Source of the DNA: Sphaerisporangium sp040685555
GTDB taxonomy: Bacteria > Actinomycetota > Actinomycetes > Streptosporangiales > Streptosporangiaceae
DNA: 64,000 bases
Direction of reading: 5' to 3'
Assembly (NCBI RefSeq): GCF_040685555.1
Contig: NZ_JBFBIK010000019.1
Location: forward strand, 21,057-85,056
Shown in pieces: positions 24,276 through 33,415 of the stretch (the stretch's first letter is position 1; every line of letters starts with the position of its first letter). The notes beneath the pieces are model-generated. The model had not been told where the DNA came from. It was given only the letters and a program-made list of their open reading frames with translations, and searched no databases. Position numbers and translations under genes: made by a program.

Positions 24276-26084
24276 GTGAGGGATCGGACACGCCTTTCGC
24301 GCATGCTGGCGTCGCGCTCATGGGTGCCGGCGGCAGCCGGATACGCCGCGCTCGCCATCGGGATACTCGACATCGTCAGAGGCGTGGTCCCGCATTTCCG
24401 GCGGAGCCGCGTCAGCGCCATCGCGGGCATCCTCCCGGGCACGGTCACCACGCTCGCCGCGGCGGCCTCGATCCTGGTCGGCGTGCTGCTCGTCATGCTC
24501 GCCCACGCCCTGCGCCGCCGTAAGGTGCGGGCCTGGCGGGCCGTGGTGGTGCTCCTGCCCCTCGGAGCACTGGTGGAGGCCCTGCGATGGCGTCACTCCG
24601 CCACCGCCGCCATCAGCCTGGTGCTTTTCATCGTTCTCCTGATCAATCGGCGTGAGTTCCATGCCCTATCGGATCCCCGGTCACGCTGGCGCGCCCTGTG
24701 GAACTTCCTCGCGCTCGGCGTGCTCAACTTCGTCATCGGCTGGGTCATCGTCGGCGTGCACCCGTCGACGATGGTGGGCGAGCCGACCAACGGCGAGCGG
24801 CTCCAGCATGTGCTCCTCGGTCTCTTCGGCATGGAGGGGCCGGTCCAATACTCTCTCGACCGTACCGCTGACCTGGTGTATTACTCGCTGGCCGGGCTCG
24901 GCGCGCTCACCGCGATCACGACGCTCTACCTCGCTCTGCGCCCCGAAAGGCCCGTGGCGGCGCTCAGCGGCGACGACGAGAAGCGGGTGCGCGGCCTGCT
25001 CGCGCGCCACGGAGAGCTCGACTCGCTGGGCTACTTCGCGCTGCGGCGCGACAAGAGCGTGATCTTCTCCCCGTCGGGCAAGGCCCTGATCGCCTACCGC
25101 GTGGTCGCCGGCGTGATGCTCGCCAGCGGCGACCCCGTGGGCGACATCGAGGCGTGGCCCGGAGCGATCAAGCGCTTCATGGAGGAGGTCAGGCGGCACG
25201 CCTGGGTCCCCGCGGTCATCGGGTGCAGCGAGGCGGGAGGCGAGGTCTGGACCCGCGAGGCGGGGCTCTCGGCGCTGGAGATCGGCGACGAGGCGATCGT
25301 CGAGGTCGCCGACTTCACCCTCGAAGGCCGCACCATGCGCAACGTTCGCCAGATGGTCAACCGCACCGAGCGGGCGGGCTACAAATGCCTGGTCAGGCGC
25401 GTCCGTGACCTCAGCGAGGAGGAGAGGGAGCAGATCCGCGCGGCGGCCGACTCCTGGCGCGGCACCGAGACCGAGCGCGGCTTCTCCATGGCCCTCGGCC
25501 GCTTCGGCGACCCCGCCGACGGCGAGTGCGTCGTCGTCACGGCGCACAAGGCGTGTGAGGAGGGCAGGAGCCTGCCCGCGGGCGACATCAGGGCGATCCT
25601 CCACTTCGTTCCCTGGGGCTCCAACGGCATCTCGCTCGACCTGATGCGCCGTGACCGCGACGCCGACCCGGGCCTCAACGAGCTGCTGATCGTCAAGGCC
25701 CTGCAGGCGGCGCCCTCTCTGGGCGTGACCAGGGTGTCTCTCAACTTCGCCATGTTCCGCTCGGCGCTCGCCCGGGGCGAGCGGCTCGGCGCGGGCCCGG
25801 TGCTGCGGGCCTGGCGCGGCCTGCTGGTCTTCCTGTCGCGCTGGTTCCAGATCGAGTCGCTGTACAAGTTCAACGCCAAGTTCCGGCCCTACTGGGAGCC
25901 GAGGTTCCTGGTGTACCCGACGGCCCGTGACCTGCCGCGCATCGGCATCTCGACGCTCCAGGCGGAGGCGTTCCTCACCGTCGGCCTGCCGAAGCTGCCC
26001 TTCCGGCGCAAGCGCCGCTCCGGGTCCGGGTCGATCCCGCCCGGTCCCGCCCCATCCGGTGGTCCACTACCGGTTTCGCCGTAA
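24276..26084 (+). CDS. DUF2156 / phosphatidylglycerol lysyltransferase-like membrane protein
   Basis: About 602 residues. Five to six N-terminal hydrophobic helices (to about residue 225) precede a DUF2156 domain of the MprF/LysX acyltransferase type (from LLARHGELDSLGYFALRRDK near 245 to WEPRFLVYP near 545). Typical motifs are YRVVAGVMLASGDPVGD and LNFAMFRSALARGE. Unlike LysX there is no lysyl-tRNA synthetase module, so an aminoacyl donor must come from elsewhere. Modification of membrane lipid with an amino acid is inferred. GTG 24276 is preferred as a leaderless start behind TAGTGT (24262); GTG 24264 and ATG 24303 are alternatives. Confidence 0.82.
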   Translation: MRDRTRLSRMLASRSWVPAAAGYAALAIGILDIVRGVVPHFRRSRVSAIAGILPGTVTTLAAAASILVGVLLVMLAHALRRRKVRAWRAVVVLLPLGALVEALRWRHSATAAISLVLFIVLLINRREFHALSDPRSRWRALWNFLALGVLNFVIGWVIVGVHPSTMVGEPTNGERLQHVLLGLFGMEGPVQYSLDRTADLVYYSLAGLGALTAITTLYLALRPERPVAALSGDDEKRVRGLLARHGELDSLGYFALRRDKSVIFSPSGKALIAYRVVAGVMLASGDPVGDIEAWPGAIKRFMEEVRRHAWVPAVIGCSEAGGEVWTREAGLSALEIGDEAIVEVADFTLEGRTMRNVRQMVNRTERAGYKCLVRRVRDLSEEEREQIRAAADSWRGTETERGFSMALGRFGDPADGECVVVTAHKACEEGRSLPAGDIRAILHFVPWGSNGISLDLMRRDRDADPGLNELLIVKALQAAPSLGVTRVSLNFAMFRSALARGERLGAGPVLRAWRGLLVFLSRWFQIESLYKFNAKFRPYWEPRFLVYPTARDLPRIGISTLQAEAFLTVGLPKLPFRRKRRSGSGSIPPGPAPSGGPLPVSP

Positions 26085-26660
26085 AAAGTGGGGAAAAATT
26101 CGTTTATAGCGGGCTTGCTCAATGGTTACGGTTCGCGTACGGCCATAAACGGACGGGAAACACGGCGCGTCAGGCTTCTATTACCTTAAAGCGCGGCTTC
26201 TCCGGCTATAACAATATGAAAACGCGCGAGAGTCGTGTGCCGGACTTGAATGACGTAAGCGTCACTTCATCAGTCGGCCGGAAAGATAGCCCGTGGCGTT
26301 AACCGGGCGCTAATCCAAGTTAACCCGCCGCTGACATGTTCGGCCGCGCGAAACACGCGGGAAAGGCGGCCTCTCGCCTTCAACTGAACTGTGTCGATCA
26401 CGATGCTACCGCTTCTCCCGCGAGCCACCGACCATCAACACAACAGGGCATCAACTCGGGCGATCTTCGCTTAAGGTAAGCATCACGTTAATGCCGCGCC
26501 AAGCTGCCGATGACCCGGCTGCTTTTACCGTGAGGTCAGCGATCCGGTCGCATCTCAGTAGGAGCCGATCATGGGGCAGGTCTGGCGAGCGTGCCGTCTC
26601 GCGGCCTGGCCGCCGCGACGGCGTGACCATCGTGACAGCTCCCCCCTGGAGGATTGGCCG
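26085..26660. other. 576-bp gene-free interval of lower GC
   Basis: No convincing coding frame was seen. The first 250 bases are visibly richer in A/T than the surroundings. Two GTTAAC hexamers lie near 26298 and 26319, and a small stem CCGCG...CGCGG near 26345. The last 100 bases hold a frame open into the mannosyltransferase but with unlikely protein. The region probably contains the promoter and leader of the mannosyltransferase; no known RNA motif could be assigned. Confidence 0.5.
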
Positions 26661-28160
26661 GTGCCGACGTCGGTTCGAACCGTCTCCCGACCGCCGATGA
26701 CGAGTCGTCCGGGTACCGCCCCGCATCGGCGCGCGCGCCTGGCCGGGTACGCGGGGCTCGCCCTGATCGCCGTCGCGATCGCCGTGATGCTGGCCGTCGC
26801 CCTCCTCGGGCCGTCCGCGGCGGTGCCCGACCTCGGCGGCGGCGCTCCGCCCTGGTCCTTCCGGGCCGCGCCCTCCGACACGCTGGTGATCCAGCTCTGC
26901 TGGACGGTCGTCATCGCCGGCGGGCTCGGCGTCGGCGTCGCGCTGTACGGGCTGCGCCGCGGATGGCGCCCGCCGCGAGGGGTCCTGCTCGCCGGCACGG
27001 TGGTCTCCGTCGCCGCCCTCGCGCTCGTACCGCCCGCCGGGTCGACGGACGTGCTGAACTACGCGGTCTACGGGTGCATCGCCGCCCTCGGGCAGGACCC
27101 GTACGTGACCGCCCCGGCGTGGCTGCACGCGATCGGGGACCCGGTCGGCGAGCTGGCCCCCCTCGCGTGGCGCCACGCCCCCTCGGTGTACGGGCCGCTG
27201 GCCACCTGGGCGCAGCTGGCCGCCTCGCGGCTGGGCGGCGGTTCGATGGCGGGCACCGTGCTGGCGCTCAAGATCATGACCGGGCTGGCGTTCCTGCTGT
27301 CGGCGTTCCTGCTCGACCGGCTGGCGGGCCCTGACCGGGAGCGGCGCGTCCGCGTCCACCTGCTGTGGAGCCTGAACCCGCTGATGCTGTGGCACGTGGT
27401 GCTGGGCGGCCACGTCGACGGCCTCGGGGTGTTCCCGCTGCTCGGGGCCTTCCTCGCCCTGCGGCGGGGCGGTGTGGTCGCGGGCCTGGCGGCCGGGGCC
27501 CTGCTCGGCGCGGCGGCCGCCGTCAAGGCGCCGTTCATCCTGGCCGGAGCGGGCCTGGCGTGGGCCGCGCGCCGGTCGGCGGGCACGTTCGCCGGCATGG
27601 CCATGGGCGTGCTCGCCGCGCTGGCCGGGACGTACGCGACGCAGGGCCCCGAGGCCTTCGGCAACCTGGTGGGCAAGATCGGCTCTCACTCGCTCGCGGA
27701 TCCGTGGCGCGTGATCACCGACGCGCTGGGCCTCGGGATGGAGCAGTCGGCCCTGGAGGGGCGGCTCACCCTCGGCGCCGCGTTCCTCATCGGCGTCCTG
27801 CTGTGCTGGCGGCTTCCCCCCGCGCCGCCCGACCTGCCCTCCGTACGCCCGGCGCTGGCGTGGTGCCTCTGCTGGCTGCTCACCTCACCGGTGCAGCACC
27901 CCTGGTACGACGCGCTGCTGTTCCCCCTGCTGGCGCTCATGCCGGCCTGCCGGCTCGACGGCCTGCTGGTCGCCCGAGGGGTGGTGACCGGCCTCATCTA
28001 CCTGCCCGGCGCCACCGGCGTCCTCGCGCCCACCGCGATGACCCAGTGGATCTCCGAGACCTACCGGCCGTGGGTCGCCCCGCTGGCCGCGGACCTCATC
28101 ATCCTGTGCGTGATCGTGCTGAGCCTGGCGGGCGCCTTCCGCCCGCCGGTCAGGCGGTGA
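26661..28160 (+). CDS. polyprenol-phosphate-mannose-dependent mannosyltransferase (GT-C, MptA/MptB-like)
   Basis: A 499-residue integral membrane protein with about 12 hydrophobic helices. It has features of alpha-1,6-mannosyltransferases that extend lipomannan in actinobacteria: an acidic/polar first loop (PPAGSTDVLNYAVYG), DPYVTAPAWLH near residue 150, HAPSVYGPLATW near 170, and HPWYDALLFP near 415. The start is GTG 26661, eight bases after GGAGGA. The final 11 bp overlap the convergent XRE gene. A cell-envelope glycan role is likely; exact linkage is not deducible. Confidence 0.75.
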   Translation: MPTSVRTVSRPPMTSRPGTAPHRRARLAGYAGLALIAVAIAVMLAVALLGPSAAVPDLGGGAPPWSFRAAPSDTLVIQLCWTVVIAGGLGVGVALYGLRRGWRPPRGVLLAGTVVSVAALALVPPAGSTDVLNYAVYGCIAALGQDPYVTAPAWLHAIGDPVGELAPLAWRHAPSVYGPLATWAQLAASRLGGGSMAGTVLALKIMTGLAFLLSAFLLDRLAGPDRERRVRVHLLWSLNPLMLWHVVLGGHVDGLGVFPLLGAFLALRRGGVVAGLAAGALLGAAAAVKAPFILAGAGLAWAARRSAGTFAGMAMGVLAALAGTYATQGPEAFGNLVGKIGSHSLADPWRVITDALGLGMEQSALEGRLTLGAAFLIGVLLCWRLPPAPPDLPSVRPALAWCLCWLLTSPVQHPWYDALLFPLLALMPACRLDGLLVARGVVTGLIYLPGATGVLAPTAMTQWISETYRPWVAPLAADLIILCVIVLSLAGAFRPPVRR

Positions 28161-29745
28161 GGCGGGCGGCGTGCAGGCGCTCGTCCAGGGCCGCCACGCT
28201 GCGGGTGCGGTGCCACGGGCCGAGCTTCTCGCGCGTCTCCACGACCGAGCGGACCAGGCGCGGGGAGGTGTTGTGCCCGGCCAGGCGCGCCGCCTCTCCG
28301 AGCTCCTCACACGCCTGCTCGATGTCGCGCAACTGGAGGTGGGCCTGCGCCGTCTTCAGGCGGATATAGGCGACGTTGCGGACGAAGGCGGGATCGATGC
28401 CGGCCACCGCGGTGGCGGCCACCTGGAGCGCCTGGGCCGGGTCGCCCGTGTCGAGCAGGCAGCCCGTCTTGGTCGAGAGGTACTGGCCCTCCCCGTAGAA
28501 GGGGACGAGCCGGGCGCCCGGATCGCCGGCGTCGGCTCCCTGGAGCTCCCGCTGGGCCTGGTCCACCGACCGGAAGCAGCGCGTGTGGTCCTTGCGACGC
28601 TCGCCCTTGGCGGAACGCCTGACCACGGCGGCGTACGCGCGGGCGCCGACGTCGCAGGCGTAGGCGGTCAGGAGCTTGCTGCCCGCCCGCTGGCCCCAGG
28701 CCAGGGCGCCCAGCGCGTGCTCGACCCCGAGGCGCGGATCGCCTCGCCAGGTGGCGAGCTGGCTCCAGTTGGCGAGGACCATGCTGCACATCGCGTCGTC
28801 GTCGGCCTGGTGCGCCGCGTTCCTCGCCTGCGAGTAGTAGTAGTCGGCGCCCTTGAAGTCGTTGAGGTTGAACAGCATCCACGCGTTGCAGCGGCGGATG
28901 TCGGCGAGCAGTGAGAGTAACTTCGACCGCATCGGCGCGGGCGGCCCGGCGGAGAGCAGCGAGACGACCAGGTGTTCCTGGGCGAGCACGGTGGCCACGG
29001 TGACCTGGGGTCCGAGCGCGTCCTCCTGGCGCATGCAGTGCCGCAGCACCGCGTCGATGTGGCCGATCGTCGCGTCGTCGACCCTGCTCGGACTGGCCGA
29101 GGCCATCGCCACGCGCTGCGGCTCGTCGGTGTCGAGCCGGTCGAGGACCGGCGAGGCGTAGGCGGAGGTGGCGGCCGCTCCGATCAGCGCGAGAACGTCA
29201 CGTCGATTCATCTGCGTTGCCCAATCCGTGAAGGCGTGGACGAGTTGCTCGAACTCCCGATCACGCAGTTCTCCTGGAGACATCGGCCCACGGAGCGGCT
29301 GAACGGGCAAGATGCCCTTAATGTCGCTAAATGTGAGGCTAACGGTGGTAAATGCGGGCGGGATATCCCGCCTGCGGGGGACATTCGCGTTCTGGTCGCT
29401 CCCGGTGTGGTCCTCGCCGTCGACGAGGTCGCACGCCCGGCATCCGTAGATGCGGGCCAGCCGGTTGAGCCCGGCGACCGGGGGCTCGTTGCCCGTGATG
29501 GCCGGCCACGCCTCCCACGAGCCGAGCTTGCGGACGCTGAACGGCTCCGACGGCCACAGCGCCTTCCACTCGTCCACGACGCGGTCCTGCGTGAAGCGAT
29601 GGGCCTCCCGGAATGCCTGCCGCGAGTTGAGCCGGTAGCGCCGCTGGTACTCCCGGGCGATCTCGGCCCACGTCGATCCCCTTTCACGAAGCTCGGCGGT
29701 AAGGCGGTCCATCTCCTCTTTGAGGCTGCGTGGCTTACGTGGCAT
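28150..29745 (-). CDS. XRE-type regulator with TPR-like C-terminal domain
   Basis: A 531-residue protein. Residues about 1-110 hold a short helical region (AELRERGSTWAEIAREYQRR) and a helix-turn-helix-like part ending GLNRLARIYGCRACDLVDGED. Residues 165-525 form helical TPR-like repeats (for example RNVAYIRLKTAQAHLQLRDI). This architecture is common in Streptosporangiales and Streptomyces, where such genes often sit beside RsbW-like ATPases, as here. A possible Tat-like MNRRDVLALIGAAA segment near 180 is internal and probably not a signal. The gene diverges from the ATPase across tandem palindromes. It is likely a developmental or stress regulator. Confidence 0.8.
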   Translation of the reverse strand: MPRKPRSLKEEMDRLTAELRERGSTWAEIAREYQRRYRLNSRQAFREAHRFTQDRVVDEWKALWPSEPFSVRKLGSWEAWPAITGNEPPVAGLNRLARIYGCRACDLVDGEDHTGSDQNANVPRRRDIPPAFTTVSLTFSDIKGILPVQPLRGPMSPGELRDREFEQLVHAFTDWATQMNRRDVLALIGAAATSAYASPVLDRLDTDEPQRVAMASASPSRVDDATIGHIDAVLRHCMRQEDALGPQVTVATVLAQEHLVVSLLSAGPPAPMRSKLLSLLADIRRCNAWMLFNLNDFKGADYYYSQARNAAHQADDDAMCSMVLANWSQLATWRGDPRLGVEHALGALAWGQRAGSKLLTAYACDVGARAYAAVVRRSAKGERRKDHTRCFRSVDQAQRELQGADAGDPGARLVPFYGEGQYLSTKTGCLLDTGDPAQALQVAATAVAGIDPAFVRNVAYIRLKTAQAHLQLRDIEQACEELGEAARLAGHNTSPRLVRSVVETREKLGPWHRTRSVAALDERLHAARLTA

Positions 29746-29855
29746 CGCGTACCCTCCGACCCCCGTCGATGCGTGTTGCCGACACCGAGAGTAGCCAGAT
29801 CGGTGAATCGACTACGGAGGGTTGTCAGGAATCGGCGGCCAGAGCGCCGGTTTCT

Positions 29856-29891
29856 GACGCCACAGGGCGTCCAGGCGCGCGATCGCGCGCC
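29856..29891. repeat. two adjacent perfect palindromes between the XRE and ATPase genes
   Basis: GACGCC-ACAG-GGCGTC (29856-29871) is followed two bases later by GGCGCGC-GATC-GCGCGCC (29874-29891). They lie in the 298-bp divergent interval, about 110 bp upstream of the XRE start. Candidate operators; GC-rich chance pairing cannot be excluded. Confidence 0.5.
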
Positions 29892-30043
29892 CCGCCCTAC
29901 AGACAGACCCCCTCCAAGCGCCTGTTGAGGCACCCGCCGCCCACCTGAAGGTAAAGGTCCGCCCCGTTACCGGATGCCGCCCACCCGGCGCGGCGGTCAC
30001 GAGGCCGAAGCATCCCCAAGCGCGAAAGGCCAGGGAGATCGTG

Positions 30044-30478
30044 ATGACCAGCATCCCATCCTGCCCCTGTGAGGCCCGCTGGGAGCTGCCCGCCGACCCG
30101 AGCGTCACGGCGAAGTGCCGCGCGATGGTCCGGGAGGCGCTCACCGAGTGGAACCTGCACGACCTCGCCGACGACGTGGTGGTCGTCGTCACCGAGCTGC
30201 TGGGGAACGCCATCATCCACGGCGCTCCCCCCATCCACCTGGCTCTCCGAGCGGGCCCTGGCACCCTGACCGGCGCCGTCACCGACGGGGGCGACGGATG
30301 GCCCCGCGTCCGCGCCGCGGGGACGGAGCTGGAGCACGGCCGCGGCCTGCGGATCGTCAGCGCCCTCACGGACTTATGGGGCGTGGAGCCCGTCCGCACG
30401 GGAGGCGGCAAGACCATCTGGTTCACGTGCGGCGCGCGGCCGTCCGAGACATCGAGGCCGCCGCCGGAGGGTCAGTAG
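30044..30478 (+). CDS. ATP-binding protein, RsbW-like anti-sigma kinase (HATPase_c)
   Basis: A 144-residue GHKL-fold ATPase of the anti-sigma-factor type. The N-box is TELLGNAIIHG near residue 48, G1 is TDGGDGWPR near 83, and G2 is EHGRGLRIVSAL near 103. No transmembrane segment. Such proteins partner XRE regulators and DUF397 proteins in the whiJ/abaA-like loci of filamentous actinobacteria; the XRE gene is here, a DUF397 gene is not visible. ATG 30044 behind GGGAG is chosen; GTG 30041 is possible. The stop overlaps the convergent SDR gene by 7 bp. Confidence 0.85.
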   Translation: MTSIPSCPCEARWELPADPSVTAKCRAMVREALTEWNLHDLADDVVVVVTELLGNAIIHGAPPIHLALRAGPGTLTGAVTDGGDGWPRVRAAGTELEHGRGLRIVSALTDLWGVEPVRTGGGKTIWFTCGARPSETSRPPPEGQ

Positions 30479-31218
30479 CCCGCGCCGGTGAGCAGGCCGC
30501 CGTCGACGGTGAACTCGCTGCCGTTGCAGTAGCTGGACCGGTCGGAGGCCAGGAAGGCCACCACGTGGGAGACCTCGACCGGCTTGGCGAAGCGCTTGAT
30601 CACCATGGCTTTGACGAAGGCCTCGCCGTCCATCTCGGCCAGCTCCGGATTCGCGACCATGGGGGTGTTGATGGCCCCGGGATGCACGGAGTTGACGCGG
30701 ATCTTCATCCCGGCCAGCTCGCGGGCGGCCGACTTGGTCACCCCGCGCACGCCGAACTTCGAGGCCGCGTAGGCGGACATCCCCTCTGCTCCGATGAAGC
30801 CCTCGACCGAAGAGATGTTGACGATCGAGCCGCGCCCGGCGGCCTTCATGGGGTCGATCACCGACTTCACGCCGAGCCAGGTGCCCTTGAGATTCACGTC
30901 GAGGACGCGTTCGTACTCCTCCACGGTCATCTCGGCGATCCGCCGGAACCGCAGGATCCCGGCGTTGTTCACCAGCACGTCGAGCTTGCCGTAGGTGCCG
31001 GTGGCGACCGACACGGCGTGCGCCCACTCCTGCGGCCGGGTCACGTCGTGCCGCACGTACACCGCGCCCGTCTCCTCGGCCAGCGCCTTCCCCTCGTCTT
31101 CGAGCACGTCGCCGAAGACCACCTGTGCGCCCTCCGCGAGGAACAGGCGGACGTGGGAGGCGCCCATGCCCCGTGCCCCGCCCGTGATTAGGGCGACCTT
31201 CCCGTCGAGTATCCCCAT
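30472..31218 (-). CDS. 3alpha/20beta-hydroxysteroid dehydrogenase-like SDR
   Basis: A 248-residue classical SDR. The cofactor motif TGGARGMG is at 12-19, NNAG at 84-87, and the catalytic Ser137, Tyr150 and Lys154 are all present. The N-terminal stretch GKVALITGGARGMGASHVR, with VVFGD at 33-37, is very close to what I recall of mycobacterial FabG3 (Rv2002), a 3alpha,20beta-hydroxysteroid dehydrogenase. NADH-linked reduction or oxidation of a steroid hydroxyl is therefore the best guess. It is the last gene of a five-gene operon starting at the OB-fold protein, 58 bp after the NDP-forming synthetase. GGAGG precedes ATG 31218. Confidence 0.85.
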   Translation of the reverse strand: MGILDGKVALITGGARGMGASHVRLFLAEGAQVVFGDVLEDEGKALAEETGAVYVRHDVTRPQEWAHAVSVATGTYGKLDVLVNNAGILRFRRIAEMTVEEYERVLDVNLKGTWLGVKSVIDPMKAAGRGSIVNISSVEGFIGAEGMSAYAASKFGVRGVTKSAARELAGMKIRVNSVHPGAINTPMVANPELAEMDGEAFVKAMVIKRFAKPVEVSHVVAFLASDRSSYCNGSEFTVDGGLLTGAGY

Positions 31219-31276
31219 GAGGTCCTCCGGAGTCCGATGTGCGGAGCCCGGCGCCGGTGGTCCGGACGCCGGTGGT

Positions 31277-33415
31277 TCAGGTCCCGATGGCCGCCTCGCC
31301 GCTCACCCATGTGCCGGGGGCGCCGGTACGGGCGCGGGCGAACCGCTTGCCCGCCGCTATGGCGACGGCCGCGCCCTCCACGGAGCGGTACACGGGGATG
31401 CCGGCCGCCGAGGCGATGGCCCGCACCTCGTCCTCGACGCCCGCGGGGGCGCACTCGCCGTTGCGGGTCACGAGCGTCACGCGGGTGCCGGGGAGCAGGG
31501 CCTGCGCCTCGGCGAGGTGCCGCGCGTAGGCGTAGAGCGGCTCGGCGGCGTCGCCGTAGGTGAAGAAGCTCTGCACGTTCACGTGCGCCACCACGTCCGG
31601 GTACGGCCGCCGCGGCACGATCGCGCCGATCGCGTCCCGGACCAGCCCGGCCGGCGCCCGGGGTCCGACGGGTATCTCCAGCGGGTTCGCCAGGGAGCTT
31701 CCGACCCCCACGCCGAGCGCCGTGAGGGCCTCCCGCGCCGGCTCGGGGAGCGGGCCGAGCGCGAGCCCGGCACCGTCGAGGACGTCGGCCGCCAGCACGT
31801 TCGCCCCGCCGCTCGGCCCGATGACCAGAACTCCCGGATCGCCCGGCACGGCGCGCGCCGCGTGGGCCTGGAAGAACGCCAGCGCGCCGATCAGGTCGTC
31901 CTGGGAGTTCACCAGGGTCGCCCCGGTCTGGTCGGCGACGGCCTGCCACACCCGCCCGTCACCGGCGAGACCCCCCGTGTGGGAGGCGGCGGCGAGCCTC
32001 CCTTGTGCGCTCCGGCCGCCGACGAGCATCGCCACCGGCATCCGCCCGCGCACCGCCATGAGCGCCTCGAACAGCGCACGGCCGCCGCGCGGATCCTCCA
32101 GGTACAGGCCGGCCGCCGAGGTCTCGGGGTCGGCCGCCAGCCAGCGCAGCAGCTCGGCGGGGGTGACGTCGGCGCAGTTGCCCACGGTCACGACCCGGCT
32201 GAACGCCAGGCCGCGGCGCTCGCCGACCTTGATGACCTCTCCGGCCAGGCCGCCGCTCTGGGAGATGACGGCCACGCTCCCCGGCGGCCCCTGCCGCCCG
32301 CCGACGAACGTCTGCCCGCCGCGCGGGCTGTACACGCCCATGCAGTTGGGGCCGAGGAGGCGCGTGCCGGCCTCGCGGGCGGCGCCGGTGAGCTCCGCCT
32401 CCAGGTCAGGACGGCCCAGCTCGCCGAACCCGCCGCTCATCACCTGGACGAACGGGATGCCCTTCGCCTGCCGTACGGCCTCGGCGCAGCGCGCGGCCGG
32501 CACGGCGACCAGGGCGTAGTCGGCGCCCGTGTCCGCCGCCGTCCGCACGGCGGGCACGCCGGCGATCTCGCCGGCCTCCGGGTGCACCGCGACAACGGGG
32601 ACGCCGGTGAGCTTGTAGAACTCCAGGAACATGTTGCCGAAGTTGGGCCGGGTGCTGGACGCGCCGACCACGGCGACCTTCCTCGGCTCGAAGAGCGGGG
32701 TGAAGTCGGTGGGCACGCTCGCCCTTCTCGCCCCCTCGGGCCCGGGCACGTCCTTGCCGGACTCGCCTTCGCCCGCCGGGATGTACCGCGCGTCCACGGC
32801 GACGACCCCGCCGGCGGAGGCGATCACCGGGTTCAGCTCGAACTCGCCGAGGTCGAGATCCTCCCAGAGCCCGCCGTCACCGCCCAGCCGTACCAGGAGC
32901 TCCACCAGGGAGTCGACGTCCACGGCCGGGGCGCCGCGATGGCCCGAGAGCAGGGGGTGGCCCCGCAGCGAAGCCAGCATCTCGCGCGCGTCGGCCTCCC
33001 CGATGGGGCAGAGCCGCAGGGCGGTGTCGCGCATCACCTCGGTCCACACCCCGCCGAGCCCGGCGAGGACCACGGGCCCGAACCCGGGATCACGGACCAG
33101 CCCGGCGATCAGCTCCACGCCGGGGGCCGCCTGCTCCTCGACGAGGAACCCGTCCGGCGTGATCCCGTGCGCGGCCAGGTGCTCGCGCATTCCCTCGGCC
33201 GCGCCCGCCGCCTCCGCCGCCGACCCCAGGCCCAGCCGTACGGCTCCCGCGTCCGACTTGTGCACCAGCCCGGGGCCGTAGGCCTTCAGCACCAGCGGGG
33301 GAGCGAGCCCACCGGCGGCCTCGGCGATCTCCCGCGGAGCGACGGCCGTCACACCACTCGGGACGGCGACGCCGATGCCGCGCAGCAGGGCCTTGACCTC
33401 GTGCTCAGGGATCAC
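31277..33415 (-). CDS. NDP-forming acyl-CoA synthetase
   Basis: A 712-residue acyl-CoA synthetase of the ADP/GDP-forming class, which uses a phosphohistidine instead of an adenylate. The ATP-grasp domain comes first (residues 1 to about 225, with KAYGPGLVHKSDAGAVRLGL and GFLVEEQAAPGVELIAGLV). Then come the CoA-binding Rossmann domain (KVAVVGASSTRPNFGNMFLE near 255) and the ligase-CoA domains (SQSGGLAGEV near 375; ASHTGGLAGDGRVW near 470). GTG 33415 overlaps the CoA ligase stop as GTGA. Having this reversible enzyme overlapping an AMP-forming ligase gene is unusual; it may use a different acid released later in the pathway. Confidence 0.88.
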   Translation of the reverse strand: MIPEHEVKALLRGIGVAVPSGVTAVAPREIAEAAGGLAPPLVLKAYGPGLVHKSDAGAVRLGLGSAAEAAGAAEGMREHLAAHGITPDGFLVEEQAAPGVELIAGLVRDPGFGPVVLAGLGGVWTEVMRDTALRLCPIGEADAREMLASLRGHPLLSGHRGAPAVDVDSLVELLVRLGGDGGLWEDLDLGEFELNPVIASAGGVVAVDARYIPAGEGESGKDVPGPEGARRASVPTDFTPLFEPRKVAVVGASSTRPNFGNMFLEFYKLTGVPVVAVHPEAGEIAGVPAVRTAADTGADYALVAVPAARCAEAVRQAKGIPFVQVMSGGFGELGRPDLEAELTGAAREAGTRLLGPNCMGVYSPRGGQTFVGGRQGPPGSVAVISQSGGLAGEVIKVGERRGLAFSRVVTVGNCADVTPAELLRWLAADPETSAAGLYLEDPRGGRALFEALMAVRGRMPVAMLVGGRSAQGRLAAASHTGGLAGDGRVWQAVADQTGATLVNSQDDLIGALAFFQAHAARAVPGDPGVLVIGPSGGANVLAADVLDGAGLALGPLPEPAREALTALGVGVGSSLANPLEIPVGPRAPAGLVRDAIGAIVPRRPYPDVVAHVNVQSFFTYGDAAEPLYAYARHLAEAQALLPGTRVTLVTRNGECAPAGVEDEVRAIASAAGIPVYRSVEGAAVAIAAGKRFARARTGAPGTWVSGEAAIGT

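Noticed and set aside
26669..26678. GGTTCGAACC, resembling a tRNA T-loop
   Set aside because: No acceptor, D or anticodon stems around it; it lies in the mannosyltransferase N-terminal codons.
29912..29929. TCCAAGCG-CC-TGTTGAGG, half of the KstR2-like palindrome
   Set aside because: Right arm does not match and the neighbours (XRE, ATPase) are unrelated to the regulon; probably chance.
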